64,000 nucleotides of DNA from Breoghania sp. Lineage in GTDB: Bacteria > Pseudomonadota > Alphaproteobacteria > Rhizobiales > Stappiaceae. Made by a program: the position numbers and the translations under genes. Each line of letters begins with the position of its first letter. The stretch's first letter is position 1. The stretch lies in contig NZ_JASJAV010000001.1 of NCBI RefSeq assembly GCF_030066895.1, positions 1 to 64,000 of the forward strand, read 5' to 3'. Positions 1-8,979 of the stretch are shown in pieces. The notes beneath the pieces are model-generated. The model saw only the letters and a program-made list of their open reading frames with translations. It did no database searches and had not been told where the DNA came from.

Positions 1-528
1 GTCGGGAACAACGGCCGAATTGTCCAACCGGGAGAGCTTGGCATCGGCCGGGATCTCGAACAGGCCGATTGTGCCAGCGCGTTCCTCGCCCTGGAAAACC
101 GAACCATCGGCAGCAATCGTCGTCGTTCCGCCTTCCGGATCGAGAATGATTGGCAGACTGCCGCTGTCGAGAACGGGATAGTCGTTCACCGTGCGCAGCA
201 TGCCATCGGTGCCCATCGACATCCGACCGTCTCGCGTATAGGCGACACCGGCCTGCGTGTGGATGGTCAGCCAGCCATCCCCGTCCACCGCGACATCGAG
301 CGGGTTGTCGGTCTTGGTCAGGTCGCCGTGCTGGCGCGAGATATAGACCTCGCCGCCATTGGTGAACGACACAGGATCTGGCCCTGCCTTCGACATGACT
401 TCGGAGAACTTGACCTCATTGGCCCGGTACCCCGCCGTGTTCATGTTGGAGACATTGCGCGCCATGGTTTCAAGCCAACGCGAAATGGCAACCTGACTGG
501 ACAGGGCAACGTAAAGCGAAGACTCCAT
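1..528 (-). CDS. flgF: Flagellar basal-body rod protein FlgF (3' end outside window)
   Basis: Proximal rod protein of the flagellar basal body, secreted by the flagellar export apparatus. The visible 176 residues start with MESSLYVALSSQ and contain the rod-family motif MARNVSNMNTAGYRANE (about residues 22-38). Further on come NPLDVAVDGDGW and TRDGRMSMGTDGML, the flgF/flgG-type core. The ATG at 528 lies three bases after the TGA of the DUF1217 gene, so the two are co-transcribed on the minus strand. No lesion is seen in this part. The C-terminus runs off the left edge. FlgG, the close paralogue, is present separately at 27.5-28.3 kb. Confidence 0.9.
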   Translation of the reverse strand, partial: MESSLYVALSSQVAISRWLETMARNVSNMNTAGYRANEVKFSEVMSKAGPDPVSFTNGGEVYISRQHGDLTKTDNPLDVAVDGDGWLTIHTQAGVAYTRDGRMSMGTDGMLRTVNDYPVLDSGSLPIILDPEGGTTTIAADGSVFQGEERAGTIGLFEIPADAKLSRLDNSAVVPD

Positions 529-531
529 CGC

Positions 532-1320
532 TCAAACGCCCCCGAGTTTGAGGTTCTGGATACTGGCCCGCAGATCTTCGTCCATCGTGATGGTCGTATT
601 GGCCGAGGTGATGACCTGAAGCGCGGGGGAGGTGGCCGTCGCCGTCTCGTTTTGCAGATCGTACATCGCGCTGAAGCGCTCCAGAAACGTCTGCAGCGCT
701 TCGGGATCCTGGAAGTCCTCGATATTAATCCGTTCCTCGATATATTCCGCCTGCTTGTCGATATCGGCGGAGGCGAATTCATCGGGAAGGCCGAGCGCGG
801 TATAGACGACTTCGGCCAAGGCCTGATCGGCCAGAATGTCGTAGGCGCTTTCGATATCGGAGACCTGGCGCGAGAAATAGAGTGCGAGACGAACGCCTTC
901 GTTCGAGCTGCCCTCTTTCTCCTCCAGCGTCTGACGCAGGTAGGCGTCCACCACATCCTGGCGCGTGGCCTCGAATGTCGTGGTGACCTCGCCGTAGCGG
1001 GCGAAATTGAACGTTTCCGCGAAAGCCGCGTACTTGCCGTCGGTGAACTGTTTGGCGAAGGAATCGTCGTCGTCGATCCCCTCCTCCAGCACCTTGCGCA
1101 TGAACGTCTTGGCGTAATCCATGTCTTCCAGACCAAACGCCTTCATCGCGTAGTCGAACAGGCGATCGTCTTCCAGGAACTCGTCGATGGACGTCACGTT
1201 CTCCATGTTTTCGAGATAGTAGGCGCTTTCACGTTCCAAGGTCGGATCGGACGCAACCGTCGTCAACGACCGATCCAGGTTGTTGGTCACGATCTGATAC
1301 TGAAGCAAAGTACTTATCAT
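532..1320 (-). CDS. DUF1217 flagellar-locus protein
   Basis: Intact 262-residue acidic protein starting MISTLLQYQIVTNN and ending in TGA. DUF1217 proteins lie next to flgF or motA in many Hyphomicrobiales flagellar loci. The function is not established; a role linked to rod or hook assembly is inferred only from position. The sequence is mostly helical, rich in Glu, Asp and Ala, with repeated short helices such as DYAMKAFGLEDMDYAK. No signal peptide or membrane segment is seen. It is first in the minus-strand pair with flgF and is divergent from motA. Confidence 0.8.
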   Translation of the reverse strand: MISTLLQYQIVTNNLDRSLTTVASDPTLERESAYYLENMENVTSIDEFLEDDRLFDYAMKAFGLEDMDYAKTFMRKVLEEGIDDDDSFAKQFTDGKYAAFAETFNFARYGEVTTTFEATRQDVVDAYLRQTLEEKEGSSNEGVRLALYFSRQVSDIESAYDILADQALAEVVYTALGLPDEFASADIDKQAEYIEERINIEDFQDPEALQTFLERFSAMYDLQNETATATSPALQVITSANTTITMDEDLRASIQNLKLGGV

Positions 1321-1580
1321 TCCGGCGCTCTCATCTTCTCGGTCAAGCTATGGCCAGATGATGAGAGCTGTGGCTTGCCTCAGGCTGACCCGCCCGGCGG
1401 CATGGCACGCCCGGACGTCGCACCGTCACGATTGCTTCGAACATATACGCGCGCGCGCCGTGATCGCCGCGCGCATTTCGCGTGCCCTCTGTCCGGTCTT
1501 TCGCCCCGACAGCTTCAAGCAAGCCTCGCCTCCTAGTCTCCTGTCCAGACAAACGAGCCAGCTCATGCAGGAGGCGGCAA
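1321..1580. promoter_or_regulatory. Divergent intergenic region between the DUF1217 gene and motA
   Basis: 260 bases between two divergent flagellar units, so promoters in both directions are expected here. I see no clear sigma-54 or sigma-28 consensus. At 1570-1577 there is a strong ribosome-binding site (AGGAGG) directly before the TTG start of motA, which is what decides that start. Confidence 0.45.
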
Positions 1581-2474
1581 TTGACTATCATCATCGGCCT
1601 GATCATCGCCGGAGCGTCGCTGATCGGTGGCTTTGCAGCACTGGGCGGCAAGATGCTTGTCCTGCGGCAACCCTTTGAATTCCTGATCATCGTGGGCGTG
1701 GCCTTCGGGGCCTATATCGTCGCCAACCCGCTTAAGGTTATCGCGGACACCGCCCGTTCCATCGGAGAGGCGCTCGTCCATTCGGTGCCGCGCAAGCGCG
1801 ACTATCTCGACGTGGTCGGCGTGCTCTACGCCCTGATGCGCGAACTGCGCGCCAAGGGCCGCAACGAGGTGGAGCCCCATATCGAAGATCCGGACAATTC
1901 CGAGATCTTCCGCAAGTTCCCCTCGCTCCAGAAACACAAGCCGCTGCGCACCTTCGTGTGCGACTACTTCCGACTGATCATCGTCGGCAATGCGCGCCCG
2001 CATGAAATCGAGGCGCTCATGGACGAAGAACTGGAGACCATCGCGCGGGACAAGATGAAGCCCTATCACGCGATGACGGTTCTCGCCGAAGCGCTGCCTG
2101 CCATCGGCATCGTCGCCGCCGTGCTCGGCGTGATCAAAGCGATGGGCGCGATCGACCAGTCGCCGCAGATCCTCGGCGGTCTCATCGGCGCGGCGCTCGT
2201 CGGCACCTTCCTGTCCTACGGATTGGTGACGCCGCTTGCCAACAACATCAAGGGCGTGCGCGAACGCCGCCTGCGTCCCTACGTCATCGTCAAGCAGTCG
2301 CTGCTGGCCTTCCTCAACGGGGCTGCACCGCAGATCGCGATCGAGCACGGACGCAAGACCATCAATGCCAACGACCGCCCGTCCATCGACGAGGTGGAGA
2401 ACGAAACCATTACCCACGCCGTCATGACGACGGCGGACAACGTTCAGGAACTGAACCAGAAGGGAGCGGCCTGA
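1581..2474 (+). CDS. motA: Flagellar motor stator protein MotA
   Basis: Intact inner-membrane stator subunit of about 297 residues that works with MotB to couple ion flow to torque. Start taken at TTG 1581 behind AGGAGG; the protein begins [11 protein letters not shown]. Four membrane segments are visible (about 1-22, 32-52, 175-195, 205-225). The family motif [18 protein letters not shown] is present, as is the cytoplasmic loop before it. It ends TGA, five bases before fliM, so motA-fliM is an operon. Its partner motB lies far away at 18-19.5 kb, as is usual in rhizobia. Confidence 0.95.
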   Translation: MTIIIGLIIAGASLIGGFAALGGKMLVLRQPFEFLIIVGVAFGAYIVANPLKVIADTARSIGEALVHSVPRKRDYLDVVGVLYALMRELRAKGRNEVEPHIEDPDNSEIFRKFPSLQKHKPLRTFVCDYFRLIIVGNARPHEIEALMDEELETIARDKMKPYHAMTVLAEALPAIGIVAAVLGVIKAMGAIDQSPQILGGLIGAALVGTFLSYGLVTPLANNIKGVRERRLRPYVIVKQSLLAFLNGAAPQIAIEHGRKTINANDRPSIDEVENETITHAVMTTADNVQELNQKGAA

Positions 2475-2478
2475 CGCC

Positions 2479-3425
2479 ATGATGGAGACAGCAACCGCCA
2501 CCGCGGCCGAGCGCTCGCAGATCACCGATCGCCTGCTCGACGCCGCCGGCATCTCCGTGGACCGGCTTCCGATGCTGCCCGTGGTCTTCGACCGCATGGT
2601 CCGCATCTTTGCCGACGCCATGCGCCAGAAATCGACCTCGCCGTCCTACATCTCGGTGAGCTACATCGACAACGAGCGCATCGGAGACGTGCTCGATGAA
2701 TACGAGATCAACGCCCTGGTTGCGGTCTACTACTCACCTGAGTGGGACAGCCGCATCCTGATCGGCTTCGACCGCGATTTCATCTTCACGCTGGCCGACG
2801 TCCTGTTCGGTGCCGACGGCACCGAGCCGCCGATCGACGAAGAGCGCAACTTCTCCAATATCGAGACCCGCGGATCGCCCACACGATCTTCGAGGAGGCC
2901 TCCAAGGCCCTTCAGGATTCCTTTAAGCCGATCGCAGAAACCAAAATCAAACTGGAGCGCATCGAAAGCCGGATGGACTTCGCCATTCTCGGCCGACGCA
3001 ACAATCCGGCCGTGGTGGCCCGGCTTCTTGTCCAGGCGATCGGGCGCGGCGGCAAAGTTTTCGTCATCCTGCCGCACACCACCCTCAATCCACTGCGCCA
3101 GCGCCTGTCGCAGGTCATTTTCGGCGAAATGACCAACCGCGACAAGGAATAGACGCACCACTTCCAGAGTGAGATCCAGCACACCAAGGTCAAGCTCCAG
3201 GCGATCCTGGAGGAACAGCATGTCACGCTCGGCGACATCGTCAACATGGAAGTCGGCCAGCTCATCGAGCTGCAGGCGACCCCGCGCAGCCCGGTCAAGC
3301 TGGAATGCAACAAGCAGCCGATCTTCACATGCCGGCTCGAGCGCCTCGACGGCGCGTACACGCTCCAGGTCGAGGACCTGATCTATCAGAACGAGAATCT
3401 GCTCGATGATCTTTTATCTCGTTGA
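2479..3425 (+). pseudogene. fliM: Flagellar motor switch protein FliM, frameshift plus in-frame TAG
   Basis: C-ring switch protein that binds CheY-P. The N-terminal part (MMETATATAAERSQITD..., then SVSYIDNERIGDVLDE) is good FliM sequence up to about 2870. There the frame changes by a net +2, best read as a duplicated CG in CCCGCGGATC. The text continues as IAHTIFEEASKALQDSF in the next frame. A TAG at 3150-3152 then interrupts. After it the SpoA-like C-terminus (GDIVNMEVGQLIELQATP) runs to TGA 3423-3425. Without the two lesions the protein would be about 315 residues. It overlaps the next gene by 20 bases. Confidence 0.88.
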
Positions 3426-4017
3426 TACGGCGTTGATGGTCGTGCTTGTCATCACCAGCGTCAAAATGGTCACCATATATCGCGAGCTGAAGCGGCTCAG
3501 TGGATATCACGCGGACTATCAGCGCATCTTCGATCAGATCACGCTGGCGCTCGACGGCATCGAGGTCTCCATTCAGGAGATCAACGTGCGCGGCGCCCAG
3601 GTCCTCAACGCGCTCGGCGAGCGCATGGACGACGCCCGCGGCCTGATCACCGATATCGACGCGCTGATGCGCGAGGCCCGCAAGCATCAGGCCGCCCTGC
3701 GCAGCGAGATCCGCGCCCTTCATTCAGAGCGCGAACGCTCCCGCGAAACGCCAGAGACGCCGCGTTCCAGGTCCCACACGGGCGCGGGATCTCACGGCAC
3801 GCTGAAGGCCTCGGGCGACGCGGCCGGCTAACATCCGACAAAGCGCGACAAGACCCGGCTCTATTCCGGCCAGGGCAATCGCCTGGCGGTTGATCCCGCA
3901 GCCGCAGCCTTCGCGGGGCTGAATTCCACCGACATGCGCGTCCAGCGCATCGACGACAACACCTACGCGAATTCCTTCCGGTCCGTTTCCGTAGGCGACA
4001 AGGATACCTTCAAATGA
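3406..4017 (+). pseudogene. DUF6468-type membrane protein of the fliM-fliN interval, in-frame TAA
   Basis: Starts MIFYLVDTALMVVLVITSV, a single N-terminal membrane helix, followed by a helical region (ERMDDARGLITDIDALMREA) that resembles DUF6468. An in-frame TAA at 3829-3831 would end it at 141 residues. The same frame stays open for another 61 codons with high-GC third positions (AVDPAAAAFAGLNSTDM) and ends in a TGA that overlaps the fliN ATG as ATGA. That arrangement argues the true end is 4017 and the TAA is a lesion. If the TAA is genuine, the 3832-4017 segment is an orphan coding tail. Function unknown; flagellar by position. Confidence 0.65.
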
Positions 4018-4417
4018 ACGACATCAACGATTTCGACAGCGCCGAAGAAATCACCATCGCGGCCAACATGCACGATTTCGGCGCCGAGGATGCCCCGCGC
4101 GTCTCCAAGTCGACCTTCCACGGCGAAGAAGCCGACGACGAGGAAAAGCGCAATCTCGACACCATCCTCGGCATTCCGGTCGATGTGCAGGTCGTGCTCG
4201 GCTCCGCATCCATGCTCGTGGCGAACCTCCTGAAGCTCGGTCGCGGCTCGGCTCGGTCATTCCGCTCAACCACCGGGTCGGCGAACCGGTCGACATCGTC
4301 GTCAACGGCCGCGTGGTGACGCGGGGCGAAGTGGTGGTCGTGGAAGATAACAACTCGCGCTTCGGCGTCTCCTTGACCGAAATCATCGCAAACCAGGGCG
4401 GCGCTCTGGAGGCGTGA
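4014..4417 (+). pseudogene. fliN: Flagellar motor switch protein FliN with a 5-bp duplication
   Basis: C-ring protein with one SpoA domain. The N-terminus is acidic (MNDINDFDSAEEITI), then TILGIPVDVQVVLGSASM and LLKLGRG. At 4246-4255 the pentamer GCTCG is repeated in tandem; removing one copy restores SVIPLNHRVGEPVDIVVNG and RGEVVVVEDNNSRFGVSL up to TGA 4415-4417. The expected length is about 132 residues, normal for alphaproteobacterial FliN. As it stands translation would leave the frame and stop at 4317-4319. It overlaps the upstream gene by ATGA. Confidence 0.88.
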
Positions 4418-4491
4418 GCGACAGCGGCGAGCCGGATCACACCGACCGGCGGGACCCCAGCGACAGTGGATGAACGAAGATCAATGCCAAT

Positions 4492-5514
4492 GTGAGCGTT
4501 GAGCACCAGCGCAGGGCAAAGCCGTTGCGCGGTATCCAGAAGGTGGCAGCGCTGCTGCTGGCGATGGGAAAGGCCAATGCGGGCCGCCTGCTGAAGCATT
4601 TCGACCAGGAGGAAATTCGTCTCATCACCCTCAACGCCACCCAGCTCGGCGCGGTGAGTTCCGTCGAACTGGACGAGATCGCGGACGAGTTCCTGAGGCA
4701 GTTCGCCAATGGCGCCAACCTCTTCGGCACCGTCGGTGAAGTGGAAAAGATGCTCGACGGCGTTTTGCCCGAAGATGCCGTCTCCGAAATCATGTCGGAC
4801 GTGCTGGACAACTCCAACCGCTCGATCTGGGACCGGATCACGACCATGTCGGAAACGGTGCTCACCAACTATCTGACCAAGGAGCACCCGCAGACCTCGG
4901 CGCTGACCCTGTCAAAGATCCGTCCGGCGGCCGCCGCCAAGGTCCTGAGCCAAATGCCCGAACCGCTGCGCAACCAGCTCATGCGCCGCATGCTGTCCAT
5001 CAAGCCGATCGTGCAGGAAATCATGCGCGATATGGAAAAGACGCTGCACGAGGATTTCATGCTCAACCTGTCGGGCTCGATGGAAGCCGACAGCTTCGCC
5101 CGCATGGCCGACATCCTCAACAAGATGGAGCGCGACCACATGGAGGACGCGCTGGAGAACCTCAACGAGGAACAGCCGAAGTCGACGGAACTCCTGAAGG
5201 GTCTGCTCTTCACCTTCGACGACATCATCAACCTGAATGCGCGCACGCAGATGGCGATCTTCGATCAGATCCCCACCGACAGCATCGTGATGGCGCTGAA
5301 GGGGACCTCGCCGCAGTTCCGCAAGGCAATCCTGTCGTCGCTGACCTCGCGCACGCGCCGCATCGTGGAGTTCGAACTGAATTCCGGCGAGCCGGCCACC
5401 CAGCGCGACGTCCTGGAGGCGCACCGCACCATCACCGACCTGGCGCTGGAAATGGCCGGGCGCGGCGAGATCGAGCTCAATCCCAAGCAGGACGAAAGCA
5501 CCTACTACAGTTAA
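4492..5514 (+). CDS. fliG: Flagellar motor switch protein FliG
   Basis: C-ring protein that contacts MotA. 340 residues with the expected N-terminal (RGIQKVAALLLAMGK), middle and C-terminal charged domains (SSLTSRTRRIVEFELNS, where the torque-helix charges lie). It ends TAA. The start is uncertain: the open frame begins at GTG 4492, while an ATG at 4470 in another frame reads MNEDQ, like other FliG N-termini. A lost or gained base near 4485 could have displaced the real start. No in-frame stop is seen. Confidence 0.9.
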   Translation: MSVEHQRRAKPLRGIQKVAALLLAMGKANAGRLLKHFDQEEIRLITLNATQLGAVSSVELDEIADEFLRQFANGANLFGTVGEVEKMLDGVLPEDAVSEIMSDVLDNSNRSIWDRITTMSETVLTNYLTKEHPQTSALTLSKIRPAAAAKVLSQMPEPLRNQLMRRMLSIKPIVQEIMRDMEKTLHEDFMLNLSGSMEADSFARMADILNKMERDHMEDALENLNEEQPKSTELLKGLLFTFDDIINLNARTQMAIFDQIPTDSIVMALKGTSPQFRKAILSSLTSRTRRIVEFELNSGEPATQRDVLEAHRTITDLALEMAGRGEIELNPKQDESTYYS

Positions 5515-5665
5515 TGCCCCCTTCCCTCCGCCACGAGACCGGTGGTGGGGAACGGGGTCTCCGTCCATCCGGCCGTTTGCGATCAGGTCGCGACGGTCCC
5601 CGGCACCGGAGCATGTGGCCGGTGCCGACGCACCATGACCGTGAACATGTCAGGCACGAATGATA

Positions 5666-6742
5666 ATGGCGGACTCGCAAGACGAGGAGTCAAAGACAGA
5701 GGAGCCGACAGAAAAGAAGATCAGCGACGCCATCGAGAAGGGTAACGTGCCCACATCGAAGGAAGCGTCGATCCTGATCTCCTTTCTGGTGATCCTGCTG
5801 ATCGGAAGCTTTGCGACCGTCTCGGGCGCACAGCGCCTTAGTCAGAGCCTGGCCCGGTTCATCGAAGATGCGGAAGGAATACGCCTTGGAAACGGCGCCG
5901 ATGCAATCATGCTTACCCGCGTTGTCGGGCTGAAAGTGGGACGCTTTCTCATTTCCATCGTTGTCATCCTCATGATGGGCGGGCTCGCGGCCGCGTGGTT
6001 CCGGAACGTACCACGCGTGGTCGGCGAACGGATCAAGCCCGACCTCTTCCGTATTTCGCTCACGAAGGGGTGGAAACCGATCTTCGGCCTTGAAGGTTTG
6101 GTGGAATTTCTCAAGGCCATTTTCAAATTCACAACGATCGCCGTCGTCGCCCTGGTGCTGCTGCGATCGGACCAAAATGTTCTGGTAAATGCCATGTTCA
6201 CCGACCCCAGTGACCTCCCGGAAACGATCCTCCGTCCGGCCACGCGGCTTCTGTCGGGGGTGGCGATCGCGATGATCGTGCTGGTTGCGGCAGATCTCGT
6301 GTGGGCCCGCACGAACTGGCGGCGCAAGCTGCGCATGAGCCGTCGCGACATCAAGGACGAGCACAAGCAGATGGAGGGCGATCCGCTGGTCAAGGCGCGC
6401 ATGCGCTCACTGGCGCGCGACCGAACCCGTAACCGCATGATGTCGGCGATTCCGAAGGCGACGCTGGTCGTCGCCAACCCGCCCCATTTCGCCGTCGCGC
6501 TTCGCTATGACCGCGACGAGGACGCAGCTCCCTTCGTCGTTGCCAAGGGACAGGACCTGATCACGCTGAAAATCCGCCAGATCGCCGAGGACAATCAGGT
6601 GCCGGTTATCGAGAACAAGGAACTGGCGCGCGCCCTTTATCCAGTCGTTGAGGTCGATCGCATGATCCCACCCCAATTTTATCGTGCAGTGGCGGAGGTG
6701 ATCTATTATGTGTATTCGCGCGACAATGACATGGTCGTGTAA
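5666..6742 (+). CDS. flhB: Flagellar export apparatus protein FlhB with NPPH instead of NPTH
   Basis: Inner-membrane export gate protein that switches substrate class from rod/hook to filament after self-cleavage. 358 residues, starting MADSQDEESKTEEPTEKK (ATG 5666; an ATG at 5660 is also in frame). Four membrane helices lie in the N-terminal half, followed by the cytoplasmic domain. The autocleavage motif is normally N-P-T-H; here VVANPPHFAVALRY is read, so the Thr is a Pro. The Asn-Pro scissile pair is kept. The stop TAA overlaps the next ATG (TAATG). Confidence 0.92.
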   Translation: MADSQDEESKTEEPTEKKISDAIEKGNVPTSKEASILISFLVILLIGSFATVSGAQRLSQSLARFIEDAEGIRLGNGADAIMLTRVVGLKVGRFLISIVVILMMGGLAAAWFRNVPRVVGERIKPDLFRISLTKGWKPIFGLEGLVEFLKAIFKFTTIAVVALVLLRSDQNVLVNAMFTDPSDLPETILRPATRLLSGVAIAMIVLVAADLVWARTNWRRKLRMSRRDIKDEHKQMEGDPLVKARMRSLARDRTRNRMMSAIPKATLVVANPPHFAVALRYDRDEDAAPFVVAKGQDLITLKIRQIAEDNQVPVIENKELARALYPVVEVDRMIPPQFYRAVAEVIYYVYSRDNDMVV

Positions 6743-7215
6743 TGGAACATGTTGGAGTGAGTACCACGCCCCGCGGTACAGGCGATAGCAGCGGCAAACG
6801 CGAACAGATCCTGGCGCACGCCATCCAGGATATAGCGGCCGAATTGGGTCTGATAGACGTGACGGACATGATATTCTATGTGCTTGCTAGCAAACGCGGG
6901 AATATCAACGATCTGGTTCGATCTTCGGTCGAGCTATATTTCAAGACCGGCACGCTGCGCTACGGCTCGGCCGCGAATGTGGATCTCAACTGGGGCTCCA
7001 CGCCGACGATCAATCTCGACCTGGAATTCCGCCACAACGGCGTCTAGGTTTATTTCGGCCTGTCGCTGTCGGCCCTGCGCGCGGGCGTCGACATGTATCA
7101 CATCGAATTCGCCGATCCTTCCGTCGATCCGGCAAGCAACACCGAGCAGCTCGTCAACGCCCTCAAGGACGCCCGCCTGCCCGCCCCCAAGGCCAAGAAC
7201 CGGGTGCTGCAGTAG
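6742..7215 (+). pseudogene. Conserved hypothetical protein downstream of flhB, in-frame TAG
   Basis: Product not recognised. It starts at the ATG that overlaps the flhB stop (MEHVGVSTTPRGTGD) and reads VTDMIFYVLASKRGNINDL and STPTINLDLEFRHNGV before a TAG at 7045-7047. In the same frame coding continues (VYFGLSLSALRAGVDMYH, PSVDPASNTEQLVNALKDA) to a second TAG at 7213-7215, beyond which no coding character is seen. About 157 residues, no membrane segment. Translational coupling to flhB suggests a flagellar role, which is inference only. Confidence 0.6.
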
Positions 7216-7638
7216 GGCGCTTCTGGAACGGCTCGGCAGTGGTTACTGCGGAGGTCGAGCCTCCGGACAATCGCCGGCGACGGTTCCCCGAAGCCTCGCC
7301 CCAAACGGCATTTGTCTAAGGGCCTCCGCCCTTCCCGTCTTCCTACCGCTATTTCACAAATCTCTCCAGCTTCATCCCGGACGCGATGCTGCACGCATTG
7401 ACGCTTCGCAAATCCGGGATCTATCCTCGGTGTCACCGCACGATCCAGAAGACGCGCACACGGACATCCTTCCCCACTCGCGACTTCCCATAAAAAAACC
7501 GCCACCCCGATGGGGTGACGGTCCAGGTGAGGCGAATGTAGGGTCGAAAGCTAATCCGGCTTCGACCACGCAGAGGAATTCGCCCGGGCATCTGTCAAAA
7601 CAACAGGCACCCTCACACGGGGTACGGGCCGGTTCGGT
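7216..7638. other. Convergent intergenic region with terminator
   Basis: No gene is supported here. The rightward flhB operon and the leftward flagellar supercluster meet in this 423-base stretch. It carries the hairpin at 7492-7522. Open frames crossing it on either strand have no family resemblance. Confidence 0.6.
7492..7522 (-). terminator. Rho-independent terminator of the leftward flagellar cluster
   Basis: On the minus strand an 11-12 base stem (ACCGTCACCCC with its complement GGGGTGGCGGT, one mismatch) and a 4-base loop are followed directly by seven T. It lies about 115 bases downstream of the last minus-strand gene (7639). The plus strand has only the preceding A-run and no T-run after the stem, so it serves mainly the minus strand. 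Confidence 0.8.
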
Positions 7639-7956
7639 TCAGTTCGAGATGACGTCCTCCTTGGAGAAATAGTCGAATTCCTCCATCAGGATCTCGTGAA
7701 TGAACGGGCCTCTCATCCGCTTGTTCACCCGTTCGCGGATCTCTTTCTTCAAGATCTCGAGGTCATAGCGTTCCAGGTGCTTGAAATCGAGCGAGCAGTC
7801 CTCATAGATCAGCCGGGTCTTCTCGTAGTCCAGCCCCTCGAGCACGATATCTGCCGGATCGATACCGTTCATGTGCGTCATCCAGTAGACCGCACCGTAG
7901 CTTGAGCCGGCGGTCACCGCGGCCATCCAGATCCCGATTGTGAGCACCCTGAGCAT
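7639..7956 (-). CDS. Hypothetical exported or membrane-anchored flagellar-locus protein
   Basis: Intact 105-residue protein with an N-terminal hydrophobic segment (MLRVLTIGIWMAAVTAGSS) that could be a signal anchor. A charged helical part follows (YDLEILKKEIRERVNKRM) and an acidic tail (EEFDYFSKEDVISN). Ends TGA. It is last in the minus-strand cluster and starts two bases after the stop of the FlgN-like gene. Not recognised; small genes of this kind sit in this position in other rhizobial flagellar loci. Confidence 0.6.
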   Translation of the reverse strand: MLRVLTIGIWMAAVTAGSSYGAVYWMTHMNGIDPADIVLEGLDYEKTRLIYEDCSLDFKHLERYDLEILKKEIRERVNKRMRGPFIHEILMEEFDYFSKEDVISN

Positions 7957-7958
7957 GG

Positions 7959-8372
7959 CTAGATCCGTTCCCCACCGACCTGGCGCAAATAGGTTCCGTC
8001 GGATTCCGCCTCGATGAGCGAGCGCGAGATCAGCTCGGAGATTTCCTGCACCGCCCGCAGATGCGTCGACAGGAGCTGCATGTTGTCGTGAAGACTGCTT
8101 CTGAGAACTCCGAGTTGCGCGGCCAGAACGGCATCGCCCGAACCTTCGCTCAGATTGCGGCCGGCGCGCGTGAGATCCAGCAGCGCCTGGCTCTTGCGGC
8201 GTTCGAAATCCCTGAGATCGACCCCGGCGCGTTTCCGCAAGGCTGTCGTCTCCGCAACGACCGCGGCATTGGCTCGCTCGATGGCCACGATCAGCGCCTG
8301 GCGACCGCTTGCAGAGACGTCGGCAACAGACGACGGCTGACAGGGAGAGGATTCCACCGGTAGGTTCTCCAT
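7959..8372 (-). CDS. FlgN-like flagellar export chaperone
   Basis: 137 residues from MENLPVESSPCQ (start chosen over an upstream in-frame ATG because the longer version has no family character). Entirely helical, with the pattern AVVAETTALRKRAGVDLRDF then KSQALLDLTRAGRNL, typical of FlgN-like chaperones for hook-associated proteins. The stop is TAG (7959-7961), directly followed by the next ATG. If the TAG were read through, only 15 unrelated residues would be added. The FlgN call rests on pattern and position, not on a search. Confidence 0.55.
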   Translation of the reverse strand: MENLPVESSPCQPSSVADVSASGRQALIVAIERANAAVVAETTALRKRAGVDLRDFERRKSQALLDLTRAGRNLSEGSGDAVLAAQLGVLRSSLHDNMQLLSTHLRAVQEISELISRSLIEAESDGTYLRQVGGERI

Positions 8373-8487
8373 TGAGACCAAACCCTTTTCAGGAGCGTGT
8401 CGCCTGCGTCCGGGGCCTCCCAAGGCAGATCCGTCGCTCGTTTTATAATATGCCGAAGCCCCCGGAGTTCAAATTCGACCGGCCCGA

Positions 8488-8955
8488 CTAGCCGATCCGC
8501 TCCTTCAACGAGCTGGTGATCATGTCGGCGACACCGACGCCCCCGGCCCCGGCAATTTGATTGCCGATCTGCTCGGCCATCATCGATTTCCAGATCGAAC
8601 CGGCCGTTCCCTTGCCGAAGACCTCCTCCGCATCCTCTGGCATCATCGCCTCAATGAATTGCTGGAGCATCAGGACCTCGAATTTCTGATTGGGCGTAAA
8701 CGCGCTCGCCGCCACCGCTGTGCGGCTGTGCATGCTCGTGCGCCGCGCCGCGATGCTCGTCCCGCCACTCCGGATTGCGCTGCCTCGCGCATAGGACCCG
8801 TAGGCATCGCCGGACTCTACCCCGTCAGCCCCGGCGCGCATGGCCTTTGCGTCGTTTGCAATCGACTGCAACTTGGCCGAGGCGACCTTCAGCTCGTGCG
8901 GATTGACCGCCTTCGCGACGTCCAGCACCAGATCGGAGGGAGGAGAAATTGCCAT
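8488..8955 (-). CDS. Rod-binding protein, FlgJ N-domain / CheL type
   Basis: Intact 155 residues with the conserved rod-binding segment FEVLMLQQFIEAMMPEDAE and GKGTAGSIWKSMMAEQIG, as in the N-terminal half of FlgJ and in stand-alone CheL proteins of alphaproteobacteria. There is no muramidase domain; a separate lytic transglycosylase is found at 15.9-16.3 kb. Expected role: binding assembling rod subunits in the periplasm. Ends TAG at 8488-8490 at the normal C-terminus. Confidence 0.85.
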   Translation of the reverse strand: MAISPPSDLVLDVAKAVNPHELKVASAKLQSIANDAKAMRAGADGVESGDAYGSYARGSAIRSGGTSIAARRTSMHSRTAVAASAFTPNQKFEVLMLQQFIEAMMPEDAEEVFGKGTAGSIWKSMMAEQIGNQIAGAGGVGVADMITSSLKERIG

Positions 8956-8979
8956 CGATCAGATCTTCGGATGATAGGT

